Source of the DNA: Lentzea aerocolonigenes
Lineage (GTDB): Bacteria; Actinomycetota; Actinomycetes; Mycobacteriales; Pseudonocardiaceae
NCBI RefSeq assembly: GCF_000955955.1
Contig: NZ_JYJG01000144.1
Coordinates: 1-49,123, forward strand
Direction: 5' to 3'
Length of the DNA: 49,123 bases
The notes under the pieces are model-generated. The model had not been told where the DNA came from and did not search any database. It saw only the letters and a list, made by a program, of their open reading frames with translations. Within the stretch, counting starts at the first letter, position 1, and every line of letters starts with the position of its first letter. Positions 18,501 to 26,494 of the stretch are shown in pieces. The translations under genes and the position numbers were made by a program.

Positions 18501-18793
18501 GCCAAGATGACCATGATGAAGCCGACCAGCAGCAGGCCCATGACCTGGAACAGCAGCAACGCCCACAGCGCTGCTCGCTTGTGCCTGCGCAGGGCGGCGC
18601 CGAGGACGAAGAACACCATGGCGATGAAGAGGTTGCCGTCGATCGGCAGGCCGAAGAAGTACCCGATGCCGTCGGCGACGTCGGTGAACCAGCTGTCCTC
18701 CGGCAAGATCACCCTGAGCAGCGACAACACCGCGGCCAACTGCACTACGGTCGCGATCGCGCCCGCGGCCTTCCACTTCCACGCCGGTACCAC
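15551..18793 (-). CDS. lysX: LysX: lysyl-tRNA synthetase fused to phosphatidylglycerol lysyltransferase
   Basis: 1080 residues; GTG at 18793 chosen because GGGAG precedes it and WKWKAAGAIATVVQLAAVL starts the first membrane helix region. The N-terminal 220 residues hold about six to seven membrane helices. Residues about 240-560 are a DUF2156/MprF-type aminoacyl-transfer domain (GVSLDLMRRD). An OB-fold anticodon domain and a class II lysyl-tRNA synthetase core follow, with RVRQRYLDLVVN, motif 2 FELNRNFRNEG and motif 3 GLGMGVDRLLMML. LysX charges lysine on tRNA and transfers it to phosphatidylglycerol, lowering membrane charge and giving resistance to cationic peptides. All synthetase motifs appear intact. 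The gene is divergent from an alpha/beta hydrolase with 21 bp between starts. Confidence 0.95.
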   Translation of the reverse strand: MVPAWKWKAAGAIATVVQLAAVLSLLRVILPEDSWFTDVADGIGYFFGLPIDGNLFIAMVFFVLGAALRRHKRAALWALLLFQVMGLLLVGFIMVILALAPEEILDEGERPHWVFLSIGVVTSLVFVGLLWVVREAFPARLARGAWRRALVSFVLGMVVLVLAGWGLTEVFPGKLVEQLDKLAWAANQATGEIVRLGRLDIPEGPQWLSVILGLGGTLVAIRAMYVFFRGVRTQNMITPEQELDVRRLLAADGEPDSLGYFATRRDKSVVFAASGRAALTYRVIGGVSLASADPIGDEEAWPEAVLAWLSEARTYGWMPGVLGASERGAQVYSDAGLKVLEIGDEAILDVREFVLAGPERRGLRQAVSRVERAGYTARVRRHSDIAPDEMASILDLAQAWRGAETERGFSMALGRLGDPSDGRCVMVEAYDASGALRGLLSFVPWGRRGVSLDLMRRDRSAENGLNEYMVAQFAAAAGHLGVQRISLNFAMFRAVFAEGEKIGAGPVLRAWRRVLSLASRFFQLESLYRSNAKYLPDWEPRFLCYQRSRSLPQVSIAAGVAEGFVPSLRSLRKRALQKTDVSSEFALKVAEIDAIRIEPKAVRRPEQVRVRIAKVERLVAAGVEPYPVGFDRSHLLAAARERFGEDVSVTGRVVALREMGKLCFARLRDFSGEIQLMLTVDSLGSSLASWKSDVDLGDHVGVTGRVIKSDHGEISVLATSWVMTAKCLHPLPDKRKGFTDPEARVRQRYLDLVVNQDSAHLLKLRSDVIRSVREFLHSREYLEVETPMLQAVHGGANARPFVTHINAYDMRMYLRIAPELYLKRLCVAGVDRVFELNRNFRNEGADATHNPEFTMLEAYQSYADYRVMLDLARTLIQHAARTAFGSEVAARPDGMFDISGEWPVVPVYSAVSAALDAQITPGTSVSELRSLLAARNVEINDDWDHGQLVQEAYDSFVEASTVGPTFYIDFPTSVSPLTRQHRVDPRLAERWDLVAFGAEIGTAYSELTDPLEQRRRLEAQSLKAASGDVEAMELDEDFLRALEHGMPPTGGLGMGVDRLLMMLTGTSIRQSVLFPFVRPQ

Positions 18794-18814
18794 TTCAACT
18801 CCCGAGGTCGACCG

Positions 18815-19654
18815 ATGACCGCCATGATTCCGTCTTCGGCAGGACGGGTGCATGTCGCCACCTCCGGGCGTGTCGACCAACCCGTCGTCGTGCTCAGCTC
18901 AGGACTCGGCGGAGCGTGGTTCGACTGGGACCGAACGGTGCAGCTGCTCCAGCCACACGTTCGGGTGATCGTGTTCGACCGGCCCGGGCTCGGGATGAGC
19001 GGTCCGGCACGGCGCGGGCCGTCGCTGGCGCGCGAGGTCGCTGTCCTGGACGCCGTGCTGCGCGGGGTGCCGCGGGCGATCCTGATCGGGCACTCGATGG
19101 CGTCTTTGCACGTCGAGGCCTACGCGAGGCTGCGGCCGCACCGGGTCGACGGGGTGGTGCTGCTCGATCCGGACACCGAGGCGCCGGGTGCGGGGCGGCC
19201 GTTCGACTTGCCGGCGGCGATCGCTCAGGCGCTGCGGGCGTTCGGCAGCCGGTGGCTCGGTGCCCGGATCACGCGGCGGTACGGGCACTCGTTCCGGAAC
19301 CTGCTGACCGCCGCCTCGACGCTCGGCGTGACCGATCCCGCACCCTCTGACCTGGTCGAACTCGTCTACCGGCGGCCTGGTGTGGCGCGGGCGGTGCTGT
19401 GGGAGCTCGCGTCGTACCCCGGTCAGGTGGCGACTTTGGAACGCCTGCGCCGACGCCGGGCGCTCCCGAAAGTGCCCTGGTTGGTGCTCACGGCGGGACG
19501 GAAGGTGTGGCCGGAGCACCAGTCGTTGGCTGCTCTCGTGCCGTGGGGGCGCAACGTGCCGGTGCCCGGCAGTCGTCACATGATTCAGATGGACCGGCCG
19601 GACGCGGTCGTGATGGCCGTCCGAGAGGTGCTCAAGGGTCTGCCCGACCGCTGA
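18815..19654 (+). CDS. Alpha/beta hydrolase
   Basis: 279 residues from the ATG at 18815; a second ATG at 18824 is equally possible. It has the usual hydrolase series: SSGLGGAWFDWD near the oxyanion strand, DRPGLGMSG, the nucleophile elbow IGHSMASLH (Ser), DPDTEAPG and a C-terminal GSRHMIQMDRPDAV carrying the catalytic His. No signal peptide or lipobox is seen, so it is likely cytoplasmic. Its start is 21 bp from that of lysX, so the promoters must overlap. The substrate cannot be inferred; esterase or lipase-like activity is possible. Confidence 0.8.
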   Translation: MTAMIPSSAGRVHVATSGRVDQPVVVLSSGLGGAWFDWDRTVQLLQPHVRVIVFDRPGLGMSGPARRGPSLAREVAVLDAVLRGVPRAILIGHSMASLHVEAYARLRPHRVDGVVLLDPDTEAPGAGRPFDLPAAIAQALRAFGSRWLGARITRRYGHSFRNLLTAASTLGVTDPAPSDLVELVYRRPGVARAVLWELASYPGQVATLERLRRRRALPKVPWLVLTAGRKVWPEHQSLAALVPWGRNVPVPGSRHMIQMDRPDAVVMAVREVLKGLPDR

Positions 19655-19784
19655 GCGCACAGCCGTGTGACGGTAGCCGCATCCGTGTTCCGTTTCCGGC
19701 CAACGGTGACACTCTGGTGTTCGGCAACCGTGCACAAAGCGCCCGGGGACCCCACGTGGGCCTCGAGGAAAGGAACGGTCGACG

Positions 19785-20639
19785 ATGACCAATGCCGAAG
19801 TTTCCGCGCCGTACGGCAGCGGAGCGGGTCAGAAGGCTCCTGCCAAGCGCGTTCGCGTTCACCACCTGCGTGAGATGAAGGAACGCGGCGAGCCGTGGCC
19901 CATGCTCACCGCGTACGACACGTACACCGCCGCGATCTTCGACGAAGCGGGCATCCCCGTTCTCCTCGTCGGTGACTCCGCCTCCAACACCGTCTACGGC
20001 TACGACACGTCGCTGCCGGTCACGGTGGACGAGCTCGTACCGCTCGTGAGCGCTGTGACGCGCTCGGTCAAGCGCTCTCTCGTGGTCGCTGACCTGCCGT
20101 TCGGCTCCTACCAGGTGTCCGTCGAGCAGGCCGTCACGACCGCGGTGCGGTTCATGAAGGAAGGCAAGGCGCACGCGGTCAAGCTGGAGGGTGGCGCCTA
20201 CTTCGCGCCGCACATCCGCGCGATCACGGCGGCCGGCATCCCGGTCATGGCGCACATCGGCTTCACCCCGCAGTCGGAGCACCAGCTCGGCGGCTACCGG
20301 GTACAGGGCCGGCACGAGAACCACGACCAGGTGGTTCGCGACGCCATCGCGGTGCAGGAGGCGGGCGCGTTCGCCGTGGTCCTGGAGATGGTGACCGCCG
20401 AGGTCGCGAAGCAGATCACGCACGACCTGGTGATCCCGACCGTCGGCATCGGCGCCGGTCCCGACACCGACGCCCAGGTGCTCGTCTGGCAGGACATGAT
20501 GGGCCTGAACCGGGGCAAGGCGCCGCGGTTCGTCAAGCGCTACGCCAACATCGGCGAGGTCATGCTCGGCGCGGCTGCTGCTTTCGCCGACGAGGTGCGC
20601 GGGCACCAGTTCCCCGGCCCCGAGCACACGTTCCACTGA
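19785..20639 (+). CDS. panB: 3-methyl-2-oxobutanoate hydroxymethyltransferase
   Basis: 284 residues, starting at the ATG at 19785 after a GAGGAAAGGAA ribosome site. The TIM-barrel motifs of PanB are present: [19 protein letters not shown] (metal-binding Asp), DLPFGSY, AVKLEGG, GHIGFTPQ-like AHIGFTPQS and [19 protein letters not shown]. The enzyme adds a hydroxymethyl group from methylene-tetrahydrofolate to ketoisovalerate, the first step of pantothenate synthesis. panC and panD are not nearby. Its presence near the Hip1-like and glnA2 genes parallels mycobacteria. A perfect 24-bp hairpin starts 5 bp after the stop and may end transcription. Confidence 0.97.
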   Translation: MTNAEVSAPYGSGAGQKAPAKRVRVHHLREMKERGEPWPMLTAYDTYTAAIFDEAGIPVLLVGDSASNTVYGYDTSLPVTVDELVPLVSAVTRSVKRSLVVADLPFGSYQVSVEQAVTTAVRFMKEGKAHAVKLEGGAYFAPHIRAITAAGIPVMAHIGFTPQSEHQLGGYRVQGRHENHDQVVRDAIAVQEAGAFAVVLEMVTAEVAKQITHDLVIPTVGIGAGPDTDAQVLVWQDMMGLNRGKAPRFVKRYANIGEVMLGAAAAFADEVRGHQFPGPEHTFH

Positions 20640-20643
20640 TTGA

Positions 20644-21667
<1,024 letters not shown>

Positions 21668-21724
21668 GGCCGTGGCCGACGGCCTTCGCCCCGTATTCGG
21701 TGGCCAGACGGGTGCATCACGGCA

Positions 21725-22156
21725 CTAGCGCAGGCCCACCCAGCGGGCGCTCGTCGTGGTGCACGCCGCCACCGTCACCTGGGCGGTGAGGCACTTGCCG
21801 GACGCGTCGTTGCGGAACTGGAAGGAACTGCCCGACGGCGGGATGCGGTGCCAGCGGGTGGTGCCGCTCGAGCACGCCACACCCAGCACGTCACCGGCGG
21901 CGGTGCCCAGGCACTTGTTGGTGGCGATGTTGTGCGGCCAGTCCACGGAGTCGGTGATCGGGACGATCCAGCGCTGCGCTTCGACCGTCCGGTTGCACGG
22001 CTGCAGCACGATGTTGGTCCCGGTGTCGGCGAGACAGCGGGTGGTGCCGGACAGTTGGTACATGACCACCGGCTCGGCCGAGGCCGGGAGGGCGGTCAGC
22101 GTCGTCATGGCGGTGACGGCGGCGGCGGTCGCGATGATCGCGGCTAGTTTCCCCAT
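21725..22156 (-). CDS. Secreted ricin-B-type (beta-trefoil) lectin
   Basis: 143 residues; the ATG at 22156 gives a clean signal peptide (MGKLAAIIATAAAV then LPASA|EP). The mature protein of about 115 residues shows three sequence repeats, each with a CL motif and a C-terminal RW: CLADTG...EAQRW, CLGTAAG...TTRW and CLTAQV...SARW. This spacing is that of a single ricin-B-like beta-trefoil, a carbohydrate-binding fold. No catalytic domain is attached, so it is probably a free secreted lectin. An earlier in-frame start at 22195 would put extra residues before the signal peptide and is less likely. Confidence 0.78.
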   Translation of the reverse strand: MGKLAAIIATAAAVTAMTTLTALPASAEPVVMYQLSGTTRCLADTGTNIVLQPCNRTVEAQRWIVPITDSVDWPHNIATNKCLGTAAGDVLGVACSSGTTRWHRIPPSGSSFQFRNDASGKCLTAQVTVAACTTTSARWVGLR

Positions 22157-22205
22157 GGCGGAGATCCTGGCAGCGCAACGCATCGCGCGCGTCAACCCAC
22201 GGTTG

Positions 22206-22961
22206 TCAACCCTGGTCGTAGTTGAGGGCGCGTTCGAGGCTGGAGCGGGCTTCGACCAGCGACGGGCCGTACCACGTCAGGTGACGGCCGTTGACCAGCG
22301 CGTACGGCAGGCCGGGGAAGCTTTCCGGGCCGTCGGAGTGCGTGAACTCGTACGGCTCGTCCGGGAGGATCACCAGGTCAGGGCGCTGGGCGTTCAGCTC
22401 TTCCAGTGACGGGCGGGGGTAGCGCTCGGAGGAAGAGGCGTAGACGTTCGAGATTCCCAGGCGCCGCAACACATCGGTGGCGAAGGTGTCTCGGCCGACG
22501 ACGACCCACGGGCGGCGCCAGACCGGGATCAACGCGGTCAGGCGGGCTGGAGCGACGTCGCGCCACAGGTCCTCCGCGCGGACCAGCCAGTCGGGTTCGA
22601 GGTCCCACGCCATGGCGAACAACCGCCGCAGCGACGCCAGCGCCTTCGGTACCGTCGGAGGCGCCGCGGTCACCCAGACGCGGATGCCGTTGGCGCGCAA
22701 CCGGTCCACGTCCTCGGCCCGGTTCTCCTCGGAGTTCGCGATGACGAGGTCCGGTCGCAGCGCCATCACGGCATCGACGTCCGGGTACTTCGAACCGCCG
22801 ACGCGCGCAACGTCCAAAGAGGACGGATGCGTGCAGTAGTCCGTGGCACCCACCAGGACGCCCAGCGGCGCGACGGCCTCGGTGATCGACGGGACCAGGC
22901 TGACCACCCGCTGGGGCTGGTCGACCGGTACCGGCTCACCGAGGTCGTCGACGGGCAGCAA
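22206..22961 (-). CDS. Helical-backbone metal receptor (BtuF/TroA-like) without signal peptide
   Basis: 251 residues. The TTG start at 22961 directly abuts the npdG stop codon. The fold family is recognisable from RVVSLVPSITEAVAPLG, GATDYC, VGGSKYPDVDAVMALRPDLVIAN (in parts) and the C-terminal RPDLVILPDEPYEF. These proteins normally bind cobalamin or iron chelates outside the membrane for an ABC importer. Here no signal peptide, lipobox or transporter gene is visible, so a cytoplasmic role or a missed upstream start must be considered. Translation is probably coupled to npdG. Confidence 0.78.
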   Translation of the reverse strand: MLPVDDLGEPVPVDQPQRVVSLVPSITEAVAPLGVLVGATDYCTHPSSLDVARVGGSKYPDVDAVMALRPDLVIANSEENRAEDVDRLRANGIRVWVTAAPPTVPKALASLRRLFAMAWDLEPDWLVRAEDLWRDVAPARLTALIPVWRRPWVVVGRDTFATDVLRRLGISNVYASSSERYPRPSLEELNAQRPDLVILPDEPYEFTHSDGPESFPGLPYALVNGRHLTWYGPSLVEARSSLERALNYDQG

Positions 22962-23627
22962 TCAGACTCCCGTGATCTTCAGGCCGGCGTGGGTCTTGTA
23001 GCGGCGGTTGATCGCGATGAGGTTCGCGGTGAACGCCTCGACCTGGTGGGCGTTGCGCAGCCGGCCGCCGTAGACGCCGCGGAAGCCCGGCACGAGCTCG
23101 GCCAGATCCCGCACGGTGTCGGTGGCTTCCCGGTCGTCGCCCAGCACCAGGACGTCCATGTCCACTTCGGACACGGACAGGTCGGCCAGCAGCACGGCCG
23201 ACACGTGGTGGAACGCGGCCGTGACGCGCGACTCCGGCAGCAACAGCTCGGCCTGCTGGGCGGCACTGCCCTCGGTGACCGGCAGCGCGAACGGACCCTG
23301 CTTGTCGAAGCCGAGCGGGTTCACGCAGTCGATGACGATCTTCCCGGCCAGCTGGTCGCGCAACGAGGCGAGCAGGTCGCCGTGGCCGTCCCACGGGACC
23401 GCGACCAGCACGATGTCCGAGTCGGCAGCGCAGTCGGAGTTGTCCGCGCCCCGCACGTCGCCACCGGCGACCTCGACGATCTCCTTGGCCGCCAGCTCGG
23501 CCCGCTCGGCGCTGCGGGAGCCGATGATCACCTTGAGGCCCGCCTTCGCCCAGCGGATCGCGAGGCCCTTGCCCTGGGCTCCGGTGCCACCGAGGACGCC
23601 GACGGTGAGGTCACGAATCTCTGTCAC
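22962..23627 (-). CDS. npdG: NADPH-dependent F420 reductase
   Basis: 221 residues; GTG start at 23627. The N-terminal Rossmann motif is VGVLGGTGAQGKGLAIRWA, followed by SRSAERAE, where the serine and arginines select NADP phosphate. VPWDGHGD, DCVNPLGF and the C-terminal NAHQVEAFTANLIAINRRYK are typical of F420H2:NADP+ oxidoreductases. The enzyme exchanges hydride between NADPH and the deazaflavin F420, supplying reduced F420 for other enzymes. It is the first gene of a two-gene operon with the metal receptor. A TTGACA at 23753-23758 on the minus strand lies about 125 bp upstream, but no convincing -10 box at normal spacing goes with it. Confidence 0.93.
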   Translation of the reverse strand: MTEIRDLTVGVLGGTGAQGKGLAIRWAKAGLKVIIGSRSAERAELAAKEIVEVAGGDVRGADNSDCAADSDIVLVAVPWDGHGDLLASLRDQLAGKIVIDCVNPLGFDKQGPFALPVTEGSAAQQAELLLPESRVTAAFHHVSAVLLADLSVSEVDMDVLVLGDDREATDTVRDLAELVPGFRGVYGGRLRNAHQVEAFTANLIAINRRYKTHAGLKITGV

Positions 23628-23785
23628 CCGTGCATCTTCACACGATCGGCCAGAGGCAGGCTGTGCAACGTGACCTTGGGCTCGTCAGCGCAGGCCCCGC
23701 CCGCCCTGGGGGCACACCGCCACTTGGTAGGACGCTACTCGCGAAATCACCCTGTCAACCCACCACTCGGCGATCTGTGGACAAC

Positions 23786-25192
23786 TCAGGCGCGCTCGAA
23801 ACGAACCTGGCGGGTGGCGGGGTCGGCTTCGGTGAGGCGGACCCGGAGACGTTCTGCTTCCGGCAGGCGCTTCCCGGCGCACTTGGCCAGGATCGGCGGG
23901 TTCGCGATGAAGATCTCGGCCTCGTGGTCACCCGACCGCAGCACCACGGCGTCGAACTCCTGCCCGACGCGACCCGCCAGCACCCACGCCTCGACCAGGT
24001 CCAACGACGCCCGTTCGACCTTCGAGGCGAGCGAGTCCGACGCCCCCATCAGCGACGGCAGCTGCGGCAACGCCTCCGCAAGCCACGCAGGCAGCTCCTG
24101 ACCACCCGAAACCGCCAGACACACCTCGGTCGCGAAGCGGTCCACCAGCCGACGGAGTGGCGCGGTCACGTGTGTGTACGGCGCCGCAACGCCCGCATGC
24201 GTGGTCACTTCGGGCACGGACCCGTTGAACGCCGAGTACCCAGCACCGCGCAGCAGCCTCGTCGCGTCCGTGAAGAGCGCCATAGCCTCCGGCGTCGAAG
24301 CATCCAGCCCGGCCAGGAACGCCCCCGGCGACACATCAGCGGGCCACGGCACCTTCAACGCCGCCGCAGACTTCCGCAAGGCCGAAACCGCAGAAGCGTC
24401 CGGATCCGGCAGGGTCCGCAGGATCCCGACACGGGCCTCCAGCATCAGAGAAGCCGCCGCCATGCCGGTCATCAACGAGATCTCGGCGTTCCAGGCGTCC
24501 ACGTCAGCCCGCGGCCGGGTGACGAGCTTCCACCCCTCGCCGTTGGACTCGATCTCCTGCTCGGGCAGCTGCAGTTCGACGGCTCCGCGCTTCCGGGCCA
24601 AGGCACGCCGCAACGGCCCGAACTCGGCCAAAGCGGCCACAGACGGGTGCGGGTTCCCGGCGTCGAACGTCTTCTGCACCGACTCGTAGTCGAACTGCGC
24701 CTGCGACCGCACCAACGCCCGCCGCACCTCAACCGAAGTGGGCACGCCGTCAGCCGAGCAGGTGAACGTCCACAGCACGGCAGGCCGCACCACACCGGGC
24801 AGCAACGAGGCCGCACCCTCGGACAGCACGGTCGGGTGCAGCGGCACGTTGCCGTCCGGCAGGTAGATCGTCTGCCCGCGCTGCCGGACCTCGAGATCCA
24901 ACGCACCACCGGGCGTCACGAACAGCCCGAGGTCCGCGATCGCGTAGTGCACGACGAAGCCGGAAGCCGTCTTCTCCAGGCACAGCGCCTGGTCCAGGTC
25001 CTTCGCGCCGGGCGGGTCGATCGTCACCAGCGGGATCGACGTGAGGTCGGGGCGATCGCCCGCGGAGCGGGACACCGCCGCCTCAGCCTCAGCGAGCACG
25101 GCAGCGGGAAACGACGAGCGCAGCCCGAACTCGGTCCGGATGCCGTCGAACGCCAGGTCCGCACGACCAGTGCGGATCACCAGGGAAGCCAC
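23786..25192 (-). CDS. RNB-domain ribonuclease (RNase II family)
   Basis: 468 residues; GTG start at 25192. An RNB catalytic domain fills most of the protein, starting with TIDPPGAKDLDQAL and continuing through HYAIADLGLFV, YLPDGNVPLHP and a C-terminal VTAPLRRLVDRF. It is shorter than RNase II or RNase R and lacks clear cold-shock and S1 domains, as is usual for this actinobacterial subgroup. In the metal-binding motif the last of the four canonical aspartates (DxDD in E. coli RNase II) is Gln here (DLDQ), so activity cannot be assumed. It is convergent with nothing and stands alone. Confidence 0.88.
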   Translation of the reverse strand: MASLVIRTGRADLAFDGIRTEFGLRSSFPAAVLAEAEAAVSRSAGDRPDLTSIPLVTIDPPGAKDLDQALCLEKTASGFVVHYAIADLGLFVTPGGALDLEVRQRGQTIYLPDGNVPLHPTVLSEGAASLLPGVVRPAVLWTFTCSADGVPTSVEVRRALVRSQAQFDYESVQKTFDAGNPHPSVAALAEFGPLRRALARKRGAVELQLPEQEIESNGEGWKLVTRPRADVDAWNAEISLMTGMAAASLMLEARVGILRTLPDPDASAVSALRKSAAALKVPWPADVSPGAFLAGLDASTPEAMALFTDATRLLRGAGYSAFNGSVPEVTTHAGVAAPYTHVTAPLRRLVDRFATEVCLAVSGGQELPAWLAEALPQLPSLMGASDSLASKVERASLDLVEAWVLAGRVGQEFDAVVLRSGDHEAEIFIANPPILAKCAGKRLPEAERLRVRLTEADPATRQVRFERA

Positions 25193-25286
25193 GGCGCACA
25201 GACTAGGCGATCAGCCGGGAACCTCAAGTCGGAATCAATTCCCCCTCAGGCCCGGCCCATTTTTCGTCTCAACAGGAAAGCAATTA

Positions 25287-25301
25287 TCACTTAGTTAGTG
25301 A
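25287..25301. promoter_or_regulatory. Small inverted repeat upstream of the secreted protein gene
   Basis: TCACT and AGTGA, separated by 5 nt, lie in an AT-rich patch 65 bp before the start of the small secreted protein gene. The position suits an operator. The arms are only 5 bp, so chance is possible. Confidence 0.25.
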
Positions 25302-25365
25302 ATGGACCTACGTTCCAACTCGGAAGCGATTAACTGAAAGGTTTCCGAAAGGTGAACGAACACTG

Positions 25366-25761
25366 ATGAACACCCTGATCAAACGCGCCACCGCCATTGC
25401 GATGGCCACGGCCGCAGCCATCGCAATGGCCGCTGGCACCAGCCACGCCGCCAGCCGCGCCATCGACATCTACATCCACAACTACGGCGCCTACCACGCC
25501 ACCGCGAAGGTCTGGCAGGGCCAGTACCCGAACGGCGGCGCCCCCGAGACCAGGTACATCAACTCCCGCGGCGCCTACTCCGGCCAGAGCGCCTACTTCC
25601 GGGTCTACCTCGACGACTGGGACGGCTGGACGATTCGCGGCGCGGCGGACGCGGGCAAGAGCACCTATTTCACGTTCGGCCAGGGTTCGGCCTCGACCGT
25701 GTGCTTCCGGTTCGACGGCACCACGATCGCCGGTTTCGGATTCAACATCACCAGCTGCTGA
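25366..25761 (+). CDS. Small secreted protein of unknown function
   Basis: 131 residues. A clear Sec signal peptide (AIAMATAAAIAMAAG, cleavage after SHA near residue 29) is followed by about 100 residues rich in Tyr, Gly and Ser with few charged residues. The mature part contains DIYIHNYGAYHATAKVW, YFRVYLDDWDGWTIRG and two cysteines near the C-terminus (VCFRF and ITSC) that could form a disulfide. The composition suggests a compact beta-rich extracellular domain. I do not recognise the family. A GAAAGGTG ribosome site precedes the ATG, and a strong bidirectional terminator follows. Confidence 0.75.
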   Translation: MNTLIKRATAIAMATAAAIAMAAGTSHAASRAIDIYIHNYGAYHATAKVWQGQYPNGGAPETRYINSRGAYSGQSAYFRVYLDDWDGWTIRGAADAGKSTYFTFGQGSASTVCFRFDGTTIAGFGFNITSC

Positions 25762-25766
25762 AACGA

Positions 25767-25802
25767 GAACGAGGCCCGGTGCACGCGCTCCGGGCCTCGT
25801 TC
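25767..25802. terminator. Bidirectional terminator between convergent genes
   Basis: GAACGAGGCCCGG (25767-25779) and CCGGGCCTCGTTC (25790-25802) form a perfect 13-bp stem with a 10-nt loop. An A6 run follows on the plus strand, giving U-rich sequence before the stem on the minus-strand transcript. It separates the small secreted protein gene from the T4SS-like operon. Confidence 0.85.
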
Positions 25803-25811
25803 GAAAAAACG

Positions 25812-26006
25812 TCAGTCCTCGTCGTCGCCGCGGAACTTCCGGTCCGCCTCATCAGCGGCACGGGTGCGTTCGCGCGCGATCTCCAGGGCACGAGCCGCCG
25901 TGGCCTCGTCCGGATAGGGCCCCATCCGGTCCGGCCCCTTGCAGCCCTTGCCGTGCTCCACCGTCTGGTGGGTCAGGCAGTAGTACCAACCGCTTGTGTC
26001 GCTCAT
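25812..26006 (-). CDS. Small conserved-looking protein, last gene of the T4SS-like operon
   Basis: 64 residues from the ATG at 26006, which follows GGGAGGCGAACGCCG and overlaps the previous stop codon (ATGA). The sequence has WYYCLTHQTVEHGKGCKG, with two cysteines and two histidines that could hold a metal, then a PYPDEATAARALEIARER helix and an acidic tail. There is no signal peptide. Tight coupling to the upstream gene says it belongs to the operon. Function is unknown. Confidence 0.72.
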   Translation of the reverse strand: MSDTSGWYYCLTHQTVEHGKGCKGPDRMGPYPDEATAARALEIARERTRAADEADRKFRGDDED

Positions 26007-26476
26007 CGGCGTTCGCCTCCCAATGGCGCCGGGAATCCCCTCGGCGGCGTGGACTGGTTGGCGTTGGCGTACTCCGCCGGGATCGGGTCCAAACACGAGA
26101 CCAGCACCGTGCGGTCCTCCGCGTTCTCGATCTTACGCCCGGAACGGTCCCGGTAGACCAGAGAACCGTCGGAGTCGATCTCCATGATGGCGCCGACCTC
26201 GGCGAGCTGTTCCTCGTCGAGATCGGCGAGTTTCTCGTACCGCGACGGCACCACCCGGTAGATCGGCCAGTTCAGGTGGCCGTAGGTGCGGTGGAACTCC
26301 GCGAGCAGGTGCGTGAAGTGCTGCTGCCAGGGCAACGGCATCGCCTCCGCCAGCGCCCGCGGCACCACCACGTAGTCGGACGACACACCCGGACCACCGG
26401 CAGCCATGTAGTCACGCACTGGTGTGCTCGACGCGGGCGGTCCGGAAGGCCTCGGGATGGGGTCGTGGTTGAACAT
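26003..26476 (-). CDS. Uncharacterised protein in the T4SS-like operon
   Basis: 157 residues, ATG at 26476 after a GGGGAGG ribosome site and 18 nt after the transglycosylase/peptidase gene. It is soluble, Pro-rich at both ends, with a central region including PWQQHFTHLLAEFHRTYGHL and WPIYRVVPSRYEKLADLDEEQ, and a later IDSDGSLVYRDRSGRKI. No domain is recognised. The absence of a signal peptide points to a cytoplasmic accessory role. Confidence 0.72.
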   Translation of the reverse strand: MFNHDPIPRPSGPPASSTPVRDYMAAGGPGVSSDYVVVPRALAEAMPLPWQQHFTHLLAEFHRTYGHLNWPIYRVVPSRYEKLADLDEEQLAEVGAIMEIDSDGSLVYRDRSGRKIENAEDRTVLVSCLDPIPAEYANANQSTPPRGFPAPLGGERR

Positions 26477-26494
26477 GCAGCGCCTCCCCGCGAT

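Noticed and set aside
21668..21684. Short GGCCGT/ACGGCC hairpin between pip and the lectin gene
   Set aside because: A 6-bp stem with no T tract in GC-rich DNA is expected by chance.
23732..23758. npdG promoter with TTGACA and TAGCGT
   Set aside because: The spacing is only 15 nt and the -10 box is poor, so it is mentioned with npdG but not listed as a site.
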